64,000 bases of DNA from Meles meles (taxonomy: Eukaryota > Chordata > Mammalia > Carnivora > Mustelidae): contig NC_060070.1 in the NCBI RefSeq assembly GCF_922984935.1, positions 30,636,501-30,700,500 on the forward strand, written 5' to 3'. Shown one piece after another: positions 11,488 to 24,294 of this stretch. Position 1 is the first letter of the stretch. The number at the start of each line of letters is the position of its first letter. Below the pieces are notes generated by a model. That model did not search any database, was not told the DNA's origin, and saw only the letters and a list, made by a program, of their open reading frames with translations. The position numbers and the translations under genes are program-made.

Positions 11488-13800
11488 TATAGTTCAAAGG
11501 GGCTCTTCATTAATTTGTCCTTCTATCACTCTTTGAATCCTATATTCCCTTCTAAACCCATTGTCAACATATAGAAAACAAAAGTTTCTGGTGAGTCTTT
11601 CAAGAAATCTGGCAGCATGTAAGGCAACTATCTGGCTTCAGGACACATCTGTGGCCAAAGCCAGAACTCCATGCTATCCTTTCCTGCCAGCTAGCAGACC
11701 TTGTAATCTCAGCCAATGTTTCTTCCTTCTTTAAAATTATTATCACCCACGCTTAACCCTTGAAATCTAATCCCTTATCTCTCACTCTTAAGAATTAAGA
11801 AAACCTGCTCTGCCCATCCTTTTCTTGCATCTCCCAAAAGTGTACAAATCCTTTCACTACAGGAGTTCCCCAAGCCCTTTTCTTGTACTTTGTGGCTCCA
11901 GCAACAAAATGAGGCAATATAGATTCTTTACTTCACAAAGCTTTTCCCAGGCCTTAGAGCCAATCAAAGTAGAATTACTGGTGATCTATCATCACAAGCA
12001 GGTAGATCACCTTCTAGAGTGGTTAACACCATCTTTTGGGTAGCACGGGCATTTCCAGTGTCAAAGCAAAAACAAAATGACCAAACCAACAACAGAAACG
12101 GTTCTTTCATTGGAAGAACAACTTTAAGACCGTCTAAAGAAAAAGAAAAGAAAAGAAAAACCTAGAAAACTGTGACCATTTTTTTGTTCTTAATCTCTCA
12201 TATGGAAATAATACCTGATTCACCCATATCCTAGGAAGTATAGGCTGGTCTGGCAGGGGCAATCCCCTTAAAAGCAGGAATCCCACAGTGGCAGGAGAGA
12301 GCAACTAGACTACAAAGAAAGTATCCCTCAGTGAGGAGTGATACATGTGGAGATGCTGGCTTTTGGAAAGGACTGAGGCTAGAGAGAATATAAAAGTTAT
12401 TAAGGCCTGTAAAATGGAAGATAGCTACACAGTCTAACACTCTCCTCTTTGTGAGTCTTCAGTAAAATTGAAGTATGTATACATATACAAAAGCAAATAA
12501 AACATAGCATGTCCTGTGGCATCTGGCAAACAGGAAGAGTCTTTAGGTCTGATTCAGAAGCAGGGGACAGACAACAGGAGGAAATAATACATTGTCAACC
12601 TAAGGAAAGGGGTTTGAGCTGCTCTCCACCCTCAGATAGAAATAAGAATAAATGTGTCCATCTATCCCAGGGCAGAGAGGGGCCCTCAGTTGGAATCTGG
12701 TCATAAATTTAAATTTCTTAAGCTGAAAAGAACTAGGTAGGAAATAGAGTTGTTGGACAGCCTGAATGGTTTCAGGTTCTATTACACAGGAAGAAAGATG
12801 TACAGCTTTCAGTTCCTCAGTCCAGTTATTTCCAACTGGGCATAATAATCTTCTTCAAATGATTTTCCTTCAAAGTTGACCAGTCTTAGAATTGGCTGAT
12901 TAACCAGATCGACAGTGCAAGCATTTGTCCTACGGTTCTTGAGGATCCAAACCATTGGGTAAAAAAATAGAGATTCAAGTGCCTCAGCAGGATTATCTTA
13001 ATTACTGATTAAGTTAATGCACTGAGCCAAATTGCAACTTTGTTCATTTCTACATAAAATCTAGTATTTCCCTCTAGTTTTTGTTGACATCAATCGACCT
13101 TTGTTAAAGAAGATTTGGTCCATGCTGTGTCTTATACCTATTTCTGTTGAATTCCCTCTATCTAATTTTACCTTGATTATTTCCTGGTGGTTTATTATTT
13201 TAATAGATTCTTTTTCAAGGACTTTGCCATGGAAAGGTTATTTTTATTTGATATTCCATCATTTTTTTCTGCAACTACGTGTAAGGGATCTTGTATATAT
13301 TTCTTGAAAAATTATCTTTTCCACTGGCATCCACTAATATTTGTTCATTCCATAGCATTTTCATAATTTTATTGAGATGGCTATCTGCTAATAGAAATAT
13401 TATTAACATGATTTCAGTTTTTAATCCCAGATTCTCACTAATTGTCATGAACAATATAAATACTCCCTTAGGAATCTTTTCAAGAGTTTTTTTTTTTCAC
13501 TAGGCAGAACATCGTTTTTCTTTACAAAATGTAAAGTTCAAGCAATGATATATACCCATATAACACAAAATTCCAAACCAAATGTTCATCTCAATAGAAC
13601 CTTACAATAGATAACTACCTATAATGCTTAAATCTCAGAGACATTTTCTTTCTTCTGTTATTTCAGCTACAGTGCATTTCACTTCCATTTTTAAATTAAT
13701 GTTCAATATACATATTCATACGTATGATAATGACTTTAACAAAGGAAGTGGATAAAAACATGAATATTTATTGGAGTCACTAGAGTATAATGGGGAAAAC
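11488..13800. other. Intronic DNA, no gene recognised
   Basis: Short open frames here show no recognisable protein similarity. An AAAAG-rich patch lies at 12139-12160. The 10901-10942 stretch just upstream carries a 22-bp tandem duplication of an AGAATGTTATTAGTTTCC unit. Confidence 0.55.
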
Positions 13801-13805
13801 CCCAT

Positions 13806-13995
13806 ATCTTTTGGAATCGGAAAATCCTGGGGTCAAATGTCCATTTGTGTGAACTCAGGCAACTTAGCTTTAAAATTCAATTTCTTCATCTAAAATGTGA
13901 GGTATGGCTTAATTTTCTTAAAGGGTTGTTAGGAGGTTTAGATGAGATAATATATGTGTAATAGAGCCTATGAAGCATTAAGTAGTTGCCAGACT
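13806..13995 (+). mobile_element. MIR SINE, ancient
   Basis: The MIR pattern is recognisable: GGGGTCAAATGTCC, AACTCAGGCAACTTAGC, TTCTTCATCTAAAATGTGAGG and GGGTTGTTAGGAGG TTTAGATGAGATAATA. Diverged, no target duplication. Confidence 0.75.
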
Positions 13996-14496
13996 TATGC
14001 CTTCCTTCTAAAGCTAAATGTCCTGAGATTTTTGTTGTTGTTGTTTTGGTTTGGTTTGGTTTTTTTGCATGAAGTTGTTACTTTGATCCATGGGCTTCCA
14101 GTGAAAACATATACCATCACTGCTTTCTAGAACAACATTAACTGGGCAAGTAATTGGTAGCCAAAGTACAAGCAAATATAAATAAGCTTATCTCTGAGAA
14201 GAGTTCCATGGAATAATGAGCTGTAGGAATAATCCACATAAATATATAATGGACTAAATGGGACCTACTTTCAGGAAGTAATCAAGCTGAGTGCACCCAA
14301 CAAAATGGTAACCAAGCTCCAAATATGCTAGGAGCAGCTGAGCAATTGTTTAAGATACATATGAACCTATTTTACATCCCAGGCTTAGAAATTCTGAGGT
14401 AAAATTGGGACTCAAGCTTGGTAAATGAAATCAGGAAGACCTAAAATATGCCAAACTTCATTAGTTCTATATACTCATCAAAAACTTCAATAGTCA

Positions 14497-14700
14497 GGAT
14501 GTCTAGGTGGCTCAGTCAGTTAAGCCGCTGCCTTCGGCTCAAGCCATTATCCCAAGGTCCTGGGATCGAGTCCCGCATCGGGCTCCTTGCTCAGTGGGGA
14601 GCCTGCTTCTCTCTCTGTCTCTGCCTGCCATTGTGCTTGCTCATGTTTTCTCTCTCTCTCTCTCTCTAACAAATAAATAAATAAATAAAATCTTAAAAAA
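14497..14700 (+). mobile_element. Can-SINE with target-site duplication
   Basis: The SINE ends in a (TC)n run, (AAAT)n and A tail. The duplication AAAACTTCAATAGTCA (16 bases, perfect) is at 14481-14496 and 14701-14716. Confidence 0.96.
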
Positions 14701-14716
14701 AAAACTTCAATAGTCA

Positions 14717-17690
14717 TTGCTCCTATTATCATAAAAATCAATAGAGTTTACGAAAGTGCATGTAGTCTTGTAGATGTGAATGTGTCCTCTAGACCATCAA
14801 ATCTATTCCCTGGGATTCAATTGCCATCTATATGGTGATGACTCTTAGAGTCCCCTTATTTGTGACTTTGTTTTAAAGCATCCTGTTCTCTGTCAGTTTA
14901 CCGAACAAAAAAAAAAAAAAAAAAAACCTAATCCTATTTGGCATGTCACTTTTGAATGTTACTTTATATATATTTACTGGAAAGTAATGATGTCACACAT
15001 TTATTAATTACAAATAGGTACTCATTGGAAGAGTGTGCCAGGGACAAAAAAGATGTTGAGCACATGTTTGTTGATGGTGATCTCACAATGAGACTGCATT
15101 ATTTTGGTCTTTCCAGAGGACCGTATATTAGAAAGATCTATGTTCCATTCAGGAGTTCCTCACAAACATTTATTTATAAGTGCAATAATGGAGCTATTCA
15201 CAGGACGCATTATCCTTTGTGATTTTAAATCTCTCAAATACAACTCATCTAAAGAATGAAAGCAATTAAGTTAATGGCCAGTGTCACTTCAGAACAAATT
15301 GTTCTGGTCAATTATGTCATTCTGTGAAAAATTAAAACATTTCAGCTGGCTGAGATCAAAACAACAACAAATGAATTCCTTCCCCCGAACTAACCAAATC
15401 TTAGTCAACCTCTAAAGCCCATTTCAAGTCCCCCTTCTTCCATGATATCTTTCTAATCACTTACTTCAATCCATGAGGACCACTAACCTAGTAGAATTAC
15501 AATGAGCCTATTGCCTATATAACAAATTTGGCATTTAATCAAAGAATACCCACTTAAACTTTCATCTGATGGATAAATGGAGACACAAAAAGACTTTGTG
15601 ATCAAACCAAGGTTTTAGAGCTGTTTGGTGGCAAAATAAGGACTCCTGGAGCTTAGGGGGTTTCATGCCAAGTTTTGTTTCCACTATATTCTATGTTATC
15701 TGCCCACTGCTTTACCTATTATTTCCTTTGATGTACTTTTTTGTCTGTCAAAATGAAAACATAAGCTCTTTGAGGGAAGATGGGTGGAATGTGAAGGGAA
15801 TGTGAAGGTGAGATGGAAAGGAAACACAGCAGGAATCATCAGGCACCTTCTTAGGTTCTTTACCTACATCATTTATTATATGCATTTCAGTATTCCTGTA
15901 AATATCTCTCCAGATTTCACAGGTGAGGATCTGAGGTTCAGAGACATTTTGTTAGTAGCCCAAGGTCACTCAGATGGCAAGCTGGACAGTTTAGACACTA
16001 TGGGAAAGATGAGTACTATTATACTCTATGTACTGTAAGGATATAACTATGGTACTCTTTTCCCTACTCTCTCAGATATTAAGAATGTACCCCCATTTAT
16101 TTAAGACACCCTCTTTTTCCTAAGAAATCCACAAAATTACAAGTTCTTAAAGGCATAAAAACAGAAATAACGGAGAAACAGAGTAGGAAAATTTTAATCA
16201 TAATATTTACTGCATAGCAACAAAAAATATAACAAGGGTCTCTGAAATAAATGGAAATAGAACAATCCTTTCTGTCCTAATTGGCACCGTTTTTGGCAGT
16301 TGTGAAGTACATTAGATGCTCACTACATTATGTTTCTATTATGTAGCTAGACCATTATCAATAAAAGAAAAAAATATTTGCTAAGATTTCCATTAAGTAA
16401 ATAGGTTTCATGAAGGAATGCAAAGCGACATTTTTGCTAATGCTTTTCCCTTTGTGAGAATTGAAAACTGAAGATTTTTCTGAGTATGGAAATGAGCCAG
16501 CAATGTGGTCTGTTGACTGCTTACTAGCATCAAGTGACAGGAGTTTTATGTCTCTCCTTCCATCCTTGGTAAATTTGAGGGATTTCTTTGCCAATTATTG
16601 GCTGCAAAAGGACACTACGAGGTGTTGTTTTTATTTTGTTTACAAATACTATATATATATATATCCATATAGGTAGTTAAATTTACAAGTATTTTAGCAA
16701 TTACATCAATGTATTACACAATTATGAAGCAGATAAAAATCTTTACTTTAAAACCATGATATAGGACATTTCTAATCTTAATTTAGAAGAAATTTACAAT
16801 ATAATTTTAAATAATCTATTACCTTTTTTTTTACTTTATATCATTATTGATTTTTACCAAAAAAAAAAAAAGCCCCTAATTATAAACAAACAAAAAAGTT
16901 TGAGATCTTAAGTCTACTGATTTAGTTCTAGGAAAATATTATACATGATGAACCAAAAAGAACCTAAAAATTTGAAGAAAATACCAATTCCCCAAATTAT
17001 ATATTCTTTATCCAGACTAGTGCTTCCTCCCACATAAAAATCTTGCTCCAGTAAAAGCAGGGGTAACATAAATCATAGGATCTAAATATGGAAGAAACCT
17101 AATTATTCACCACACCCCCACTCTATTCAAACTTTGCCACAGAACATTTTCTCACAAGGCAAATGCTAAATGTCTCCGTACATAGCCTTGCAGCTGAAAA
17201 AAAAAAAAAAAAAGAAAGAAAGAAAAAAAGAAAAGAAAGTAACAATGTCACTAAGAGTTCAGTACCAAAAAGGAAAGAAAGAAAAAAAAAAAACCTGTCA
17301 TCATCTCAATCAAGCTTTCTGTTTTGTGGAATATTCTGAGATACTCAAAAAACATATTGTAAGACTATAATATACATGAATCTCCAAAAACACAGTTTGG
17401 GGGGAAAAAAAACTCATTGCCTATTTCGCTCATAGAACTAAAAATTAGCAAAATGCAGGTATATAAATAGTTAAATATATATAGATAGATACATATACAT
17501 GTATCTATACTATATATATTGATACACACATATATATGTATATAGATACATTAACTTGTTCAAAGATTTATTCCTGAAGACTTCTGAACAGAATCTATTA
17601 ACCAAATTTATCTTAAATGCACTAAGCAATGTTACACTTACAGAAATGCTCAAACTGAATTTTAAAAAGGATAAACAATAGATCCTAACT
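14717..17690. other. Intronic DNA with one MIR fragment, no gene
   Basis: An A run of 18 lies at 14908-14925, L2-like CT-rich text at about 15395-15500, an (AT) patch at 16650-16665, A/AAAG-rich runs at 17197-17240 and 17278-17292, and a TATATAGATA-type repeat at 17460-17555. A MIR fragment is listed separately. Confidence 0.55.
15873..15975 (-). mobile_element. MIR SINE fragment
   Basis: The blocks TTCACAGGTGAGGATCTGAG and GCCCAAGGTCACTCAGATGG are the reverse complement of the MIR core. Confidence 0.7.
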
Positions 17691-17708
17691 TAAAAAATTA
17701 TGTGCACA

Positions 17709-17895
17709 GGGATGCCTGGGTTGCTCAGTGGGTTAAGCCTCTGCCTTCGGCTCTGGTCATGATCTCAGGATCCTGGGATCAAGCCCCACATCAGGCTCTC
17801 TGCTCAGCAAGGTGCGTGTTTCCCCTCCCCGCTGCCTGCCTTTCTGACCACTTGTGATCTCTCTTTCTCTGTCAAGTAAATAAATAAAATCTTTA
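17709..17895 (+). mobile_element. Can-SINE with target-site duplication
   Basis: The duplication AAAAAATTATGTGCACA (17 bases, perfect) is at 17692-17708 and 17896-17912. The body is complete with several substitutions. Confidence 0.96.
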
Positions 17896-17912
17896 AAAAA
17901 ATTATGTGCACA

Positions 17913-20149
17913 TTTTAATATTTCCACATGAAACAAAAGGGAAGAATGAAAACAGACACATAACTGATGCAGGCCACTGGAATCATCCATGTAGAAAAAT
18001 GAGTACCTAGTTATGAACAGAAGAATAAGCCAGATCCAGATTCTCTGAGACTGAAGAGTTTCCAAGTCTTGGGAAATGTTTAGCCATGAGGATAAGGAGA
18101 GGAAAAAGTCAAAGACAAAGCCAAGATTCTGAGTTTAAGTAACTGAAGACTTTCTTTGGTATTAGTAGGAATAAAAGCATGGATTCTAGGAAGAAGAAAA
18201 TGAGACCTCTTTGGGCACATGATTCTTGAGATGACAAAGGAAATTTTGATGGCATGAAAAGAGCACAGGATTAGAGACAGATTTAAAAACCACGTGCGTA
18301 AAGGAAATTGCTTGAGCCATTGGTACAGAGGAAATGGCAGAGGGAGAATGTAGAAAGAGAGGCCTAGAGGTGTTAACAGAAAACTGGGAGAGACAGAGTT
18401 TAAAAAGGAATAAACTAGCGCTGTGGCTTATCTGGGGAAGGGAAAGCCGAGCCATAGCTGCATCCTGCTTTAAAATGTCTGTTTTAAACCCTCATTGGTT
18501 AAAACAAACAAACAAACAAAGTCAGTTGCAGGTCTTTATAATGGAGTAGCTAATTGGGGAATTGTCTAATTCTTGGCACAGTTCAAATAGTGTAGGCAGA
18601 GACTGAGTCCTGAGGGCAATGATCTCTGCTCTGAACAGTAGAACCTGAACCAGCAGAACTGAACCCACATCAGACTAAGGTCAGAGTTATACCATGGCTC
18701 ACCACAGCTACTGCGAAATAAAGTACAAGACATCATTACTGCTGCTGAGTCACACACTACATTAAAAAGGAAGACCAGAAAAGGACACTCGTGGTACTGG
18801 ATGAAAGCGTTCAAAAATTTGATCTAGAAATTGTTACATAGTAAAGAAAAAAAAAATGGTGCCAATGAAAAAGAAAAAACAATTTTAACTCTAAGAGCTG
18901 GGACTATGTGATCTATTATTTTCTTTGAAAATGCAAGCTCAGTTTGAACAACCTAAAATCTCTATGGACACAATTTTCTTTTTCTCCTCAGACTCCTCCT
19001 CAGGAACAAAAACAAATTTGCCAAGTATCCGGAGTCCTCACAGGGTAGCTACAAGGAAATAAGAAAAAATATTCTTTGTTTTTTGTGGTTTTTGTTTTCC
19101 CTTCAGGGATTACGGCGACCAGCTGGGAAGAGAAATGTCCCATCTGGAGTGGTGTCTTCACTAACATGTCTGACAGATCCTTGAGAAAAAAGGGCAGCCC
19201 TCCATCAGGATCAGGTATGTGACATATTAGATAACCACAGAAACATTAGGAAATCTTCCCTACCTATAGAAAGCTTTATTTTGTTCCAGAAAGTAGTAGG
19301 AAAAGTGAACATTTTCAATCTCCTTGTCCAGAAGGTGATATTTCAACCATTAAATTAAACTCAATAGAGCTATAAAATTTTACCCAAGATTCACAAACGT
19401 CTCAGGGGGGAAGATATATAAATGGCTTGTCCTTCTCTTGCCTCTTCCAATAAATTAAAAAAAAAAAAAAAAAGGATTCAAATTAGTGAGAAAAGTCTAC
19501 ATGTCAGCCCTTCTGTTCACTGAATCAGACTCCGAAGTCGGCTGATATTCAAAACCCCTTCCATTTCTGAGATTCTACTATTTTGACTTTGCCTGAGAAG
19601 AGGGAAACTTTCTGAGAATCCATTTCTCAGGAGGTGACCAGGGCCATACCCCCACTGAGGCTGAAGTACAGAAATCTTCCGTCAGGAAGGATCCCAGGAC
19701 ACATATATGGCGCATCAGCCTTTTTTCGCCTCCAGGGGGAGCTTCTGGGGCAAGTCTCTAGAATTCTACCTCCAGTGGTTCCACCTTACCCACAGGAATA
19801 AATAGCAAGCATGGAAAACCTCTTTGCACTATTTGCCTGTCTTAAAGAAAGACCCATGGTCAGACGTTATTCTATACTTAAGGATGATCTATAAAGCACA
19901 TATATACACCTGTACCAATGAGCCACAGTGAAATTTGGGGCCACCATGTGACTGTGACTAGCCACGCACTATTTATCCTAGCATAGTAAACGGGGACTTT
20001 GAATCCCTAGTCACTATTTTAAGATCTATTCCTGGTCTGCAAGACTCATAAAGTGTTCCTTAAGCTAGTCTTGGGAGTAATTTGCACAGGCAACTGATGA
20101 TCATTAACTGGGTGACTGCAAATGTGGGCAATAGGGGATAAATACATGT
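17913..20149. other. Intronic DNA, mostly unique
   Basis: It includes an (AAAC)n run at 18503-18521, an A run at 19448-19464 and an exon-like plus-strand unit at 19107-19214 (separate entry). No open frame resembles a known protein. Confidence 0.55.
19107..19214 (+). other. Exon-like unit antisense to GRIK2, unrecognised
   Basis: A long pyrimidine run (TTTTTGTTTTCCCTTCAG, ending 19106) and a GGATCAG|GTATGT donor bracket 108 bases. One frame (entering after two bases) is open throughout and contains an ATG at 19158 in context AACATG. It is divisible by three. I do not recognise the 36-residue product. There is no promoter, partner exon or expression evidence in the sequence, so this may be a chance pair of splice-like sites. 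Confidence 0.25.
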
Positions 20150-20157
20150 AGGGCTTT

Positions 20158-20349
20158 TTTTTTTTTTTTTACGATTTTATTTATTTATCTGATAGAGAGG
20201 TCACAAGCAGGCAGAGAGGCAGGCAGAGAGAGGGGGAAGCAGGCTCCACACTGAGCAGAGAGCCCGATGTGGGGCTCGATCCCAGGACCCTGAGATCATT
20301 ACCTGAGCGGAAGGCAGAGGCTTAACCCACTGAGCCACCCAGGTGCCCC
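20158..20349 (-). mobile_element. Can-SINE
   Basis: Minus-strand full-length copy with T run, CCCGATGTGGGGCTCGATCC and CCACCCAGGTGCCCC end. The short duplication AGGGCTTT is at 20150-20157 and 20350-20357. Confidence 0.96.
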
Positions 20350-20677
20350 AGGGCTTTCTTTTTTAATCACACTGCTCACCTGTAGGTTCAGAGCAAAAAA
20401 GAAGTTCTTATCCTCATGAACCACCTACTCTGTTGTGGAATACTAAATACAAAACTATGTACCTTGCTCTTTAGCATACATAACATGGAGTTAAAACAAT
20501 AAAAATAAATAAGTACCTGAAGTAGGTAACTTTCAATGAAGAAAAAAATTGAGACTAAGTTTTAGGGACATAAGACTGGAAGAAGGAATAAAAAGTGTAA
20601 ATCTCTATTGTCAGAGACCTAGTAAACATTTATTATACCTTTACCACATGCAAGATATGGAGTAAACCCATTTTAAA

Positions 20678-20770
20678 AAATTTATTATTTTTTTAATAAG
20701 CTCTATATGCAACGTAGGGCTTGAACTCATGACTCGCATGTTCCACCAACTAAGCCAGCCAGATGCCCCA
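20678..20770 (-). mobile_element. Old, decayed Can-SINE fragment
   Basis: The blocks TAGGGCTTGAACTCATGAC and CAACTAAGCCAGCCAGATGC CCC are a diverged SINEC reverse complement lacking the CT-rich middle. Confidence 0.7.
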
Positions 20771-20781
20771 GGCACATTTTT

Positions 20782-20925
20782 ATATGATATCTCTTTTAAA
20801 CCATATAACCGTCCTACAAAGCAGTTACTAACATTATCTTCATTTTATAGATGAGGAGATTGAGGCTAAAAGAGCTTAAGCAATATGCTCAAGGTCACAC
20901 AGCTAGAAAAGTATCAAGTCAGGCC
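20782..20925 (-). mobile_element. MIR SINE
   Basis: The core TTTTATAGATGAGGAGATTG and CTCAAGGTCACACAGCTAG is a good MIR reverse complement. Confidence 0.88.
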
Positions 20926-21068
20926 AGTTTTTGTTTTTTGAATCTTTTCAAACATTGAGGAAGTTACTTTATTCAGTCCTTCCAGAAAGAAAACTGAAAA
21001 GAAATGGAAGCAACTTGTATTTCTCAGGTTTTCCAGATGCCAAGCACTTTACTGGACATTTTATGTAC

Positions 21069-21203
21069 TTTTTTTTTTTCTTCTTAAAGTAGGCCCATGC
21101 TTGGCATGGAGCCTAATGTAGGGCCTGAATTCATGACCCTGAGATCAAGACCTGAGCCAAGATCGAGTTGGATATTTAACTGACTGAGCCACCCAGGTGC
21201 CCC
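21069..21203 (-). mobile_element. Old Can-SINE, shortened
   Basis: T run, GAGCCTAATGTAGGGCCTGA, GACCCTGAGATCAAGACC and TGAGCCACCCAGGTGCCCC are present. The purine-rich middle is lost and divergence is high. Confidence 0.88.
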
Positions 21204-22486
21204 TTCAAATAATTTTTCTGTGTTCTCTACACAACAACTCCCAGGCTAGGTATTATCTCCTCCAATTTATAGAAAAGATCACATGGGATTCTGCCAGTCC
21301 CAAAGCCCTCTACGGCTTCTGTCTTAGGTGACTTCCTCCTCTTGGAAAATACCCACAGTTCTCACCTCAGTGTCTGTGCCTCAGACACTCTACCTTGGAG
21401 TCCACTCAGGCCTAACCACATTGTGTCGCCCAGATTTATCTCTCCTCCTCCTTCTTAAAGTCATAGTCTGGAATGGGGGGAGGGGTTCTTTCTCTGTTTC
21501 ATATCTTTTTTTCCTCTGGCTCTATAAAGCCATAATAGTGGAGAAAGTTTTTCCCTTCTACATGTAATTGTCTTTTGTTGATTTGCCAAAAGGAAAGAAA
21601 AAGATATTTAGAAGATCTCTTCTCAAGAAAATAGCCCAGTTTATAAGCATATTATTGTGCTCTTTAATTCTACCTGAGTGACAGAAACTGAATATTATCA
21701 TGCATGGTCTTTTCTTAAGTAATTCTAATCATCACCCCTGCCCATTCCCAAGCAGATGGGTGCCTTGAGAGACTAGGATAAATTTGTTCCAAAAAGGCAA
21801 AAAAGAAGTACACAATTATTTTTAATTATCATCCTTAATACATAGGCATCAATCTCCTTCTCTAGGCTACTAGAATACAGAAGTGAACCTTATTCACCTT
21901 TCTATGTCCACTACCACATTAGGTGTTCAATAAATGTTTACAGAGTAGATTTCTGTTGAGTGGTATCTGGGTAGGAAATATCACTTTAATCCAATGTTTA
22001 AAACTGATACCACAGTACAAATTAGCTTAGTAGGATAATTACCCCAAGAAAGGTCCAAGGAACTAGGACACTAGAAAATAAATTCCTTTAGAATGGGGAT
22101 CTTGTCTTCTTAGTAAGCACCTAGGGAGGAGCCAGACATAGAGCAGGATCCCAGTAAAGATTAGCTGAATGAATGACTCATGAAGCAATACTTCCTAGGG
22201 GAAGCAGAAGAGAAAACTCTAAAATATGATAAACTATTCAAACAAGAACATGATAGGATCATAGGTAGGGAGACCTAGAAGGAAATTCTGAGAACATGGG
22301 GAGAAATATGAGGGCTTGGGGTATCTGGGGAAGAGCACAACAGGATCTAATGAAAAATACAATTACATAATCACGAGATTCTTAATTGTGAATAAAAGTA
22401 TTCATTTCTTTCCAATTGCTCAAAATGGATTATTAGCTTTCTGTATATGAAAAGTAGAAAAGAATAGAGATTCTTGCTTTCTAATA
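21204..22486. other. Intronic DNA with L2-like 3' ends
   Basis: Blocks at about 21870-21945 (ATTAGGTGTTCAATAAATG) and 22085-22190 (GGGGATCTTGTCTTC, GCTGAATGAATGA) resemble L2 3' ends. No gene seen. Confidence 0.5.
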
Positions 22487-22495
22487 AGGAATTAT

Positions 22496-22687
22496 TTTTT
22501 TTTAAGATTTTATTTATTTATTTGACAGAGAGAGATCACAAGTAGACAGAGAGGCAGGCAGAGAGAGAGAGAGGGAAGCAGGCTCGCTGCTGAGCAGAGA
22601 GCCCAATGCGGGACTCGATCCCAGGACCCTGAGATCATGACCTGAGCCGAAGGCAGCGGCTTAACCCACTGAGCCACCCAGGCGCCC
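22496..22687 (-). mobile_element. Can-SINE, young-looking
   Basis: Full-length minus-strand copy with TTAAGATTTTATTTATTTA, purine run and CCACCCAGGCGCCC end. The duplication AGGAATTAT is at 22487-22495 and 22688-22696. Confidence 0.97.
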
Positions 22688-22696
22688 AGGAATTAT

Positions 22697-24063
22697 ATTT
22701 TTTTAGGAAGCTAGAACATGGAACATTTACATGATTCCTACTACCAATTGTCCATGTCTGAAAAAAATTTGCATGTGACTCTACCAAAGGAGCGCAGTCA
22801 TGGTCATATGTAGGAAGCCTCATGCCTCTCAGCCTAATTCAGTGTTGGACATTATTTCTCTGTACAAAGAATTATGGGTTATAAAGGTATTCATGGAAGC
22901 TCATGTAACAAACCGATAACATGTAGCCTTATTTTTCAAATGGCCAAACTGATGTTAGACACCAATCCTGCTCCGGTAACTAATAGGGTAAATTAAGTTT
23001 GTTTAGGTCACACATTATCCTTCACACATACACAAACACAGCAGGCACACACACAAGGTAAAACCCTTCCTTCCATGTAGAAATCTGTTCTTTTTCTCCC
23101 TTCTTATTGGCTTGAGACCTTTTCATGGCTCCTGACCAAGAACTTTCCCAGGTTGCCACTGAGAAGAAAGATGTTAATTATCTACTTAGCACTTTCTTTT
23201 TAGGCTCTCAGTAGTAACTGCTCTTCGTTTCTCTGCCAAGATAATTCTTGGTCTATTATCAGAGCTCTGAGTTCCTTATGCCATCATTCTGACTCACAGC
23301 TGTGAATTGCCCTGCTCAAAACATAAGAGAAGAAGGACAATGCATATATAGTTAGGGTGTGCACTACATCTCTTTTTAGTTACATGTTAATGAAACATTT
23401 AGAAATGACAAGGTTACCATTTCTCTTGGTCTTATGTGAATTCTTTCATCTGCAAAATTGTTCTCCTCTTAACATGCTACTGACAGTATCAAGGTTCTTG
23501 TGGTACTCGAATTAGGAATAACAAATAACTACTTTTGAAGCATTTTGACTGAAAAAGATCTGGCCCTGTTCACACGAGTTACTCCCACTAGATGCTGCCG
23601 GAGAGACCAAGATAGCCAAGACTCTTACTGTTCTCAAGAGAACTGAAAATGAAATGGCAACACACATACACAGAATAGTATTTTTGACTCAGGCTAAGAT
23701 GCAAATATAAATATTTTACTTTTTGGTGAATAAGAACCCATTTGATTTTTCACAAGGCTTTATCTTAGAACTCTAATGTAGCAAATTCTACTAAGAACCC
23801 TAAGAACTTGAAAGGAGAGGGAATAATAAAATAAACTTGAAAGAATGACAATGTGATACAGTAGAAGAGCACAGGGCTAGGAGTCAGAAGACATGGGTGG
23901 GAGGAAAATCCCTACCCCACCTGCAGACTGAGCTGGTAAGTGACTACTCTGACACATTCCTTATGAGAGGGAATGAGGGTATTTAATGTAATGATGTTTA
24001 GGTTACTCTCTGCTTTTACATTCTATGGCTTTATAGATTCTCATTGCATTTGCTTTTTTAAAA
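22697..24063. other. Intronic DNA with a weak MIR-like patch, no gene
   Basis: A CA-rich patch lies at 23024-23055. At about 23858-23945 AGAAGAGCACAGGGCTAGGA and GTCAGAAGACATGGG resemble a MIR 5' part on plus. The rest is unique. Confidence 0.5.
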
Positions 24064-24077
24064 AAACAAATACAAGA

Positions 24078-24280
24078 GGGGCACCTGGGTGGCTCAGTGG
24101 GTTAAAGCCTCTGCCTTCGGCTCAGGTCATGATCCCAGGGTCCTGGGATGAAGCCCCAAATCGGGCTCTCTGCTCAGCAGGGAGCCTGCTTCCCTTCCTC
24201 TCTCTCTGCCTGCCTCTCTGCCTACTTGTGATCGCTGTCTGTCAAATAAATAAATAAAATCTTAAAAAAAAAACAAAACA
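24078..24280 (+). mobile_element. Can-SINE with target-site duplication
   Basis: The duplication AAACAAATACAAGA (14 bases) is at 24064-24077 and 24281-24294. The element is full length with a mixed A/C tail. Confidence 0.97.
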
Positions 24281-24294
24281 AAACAAATACAAGA

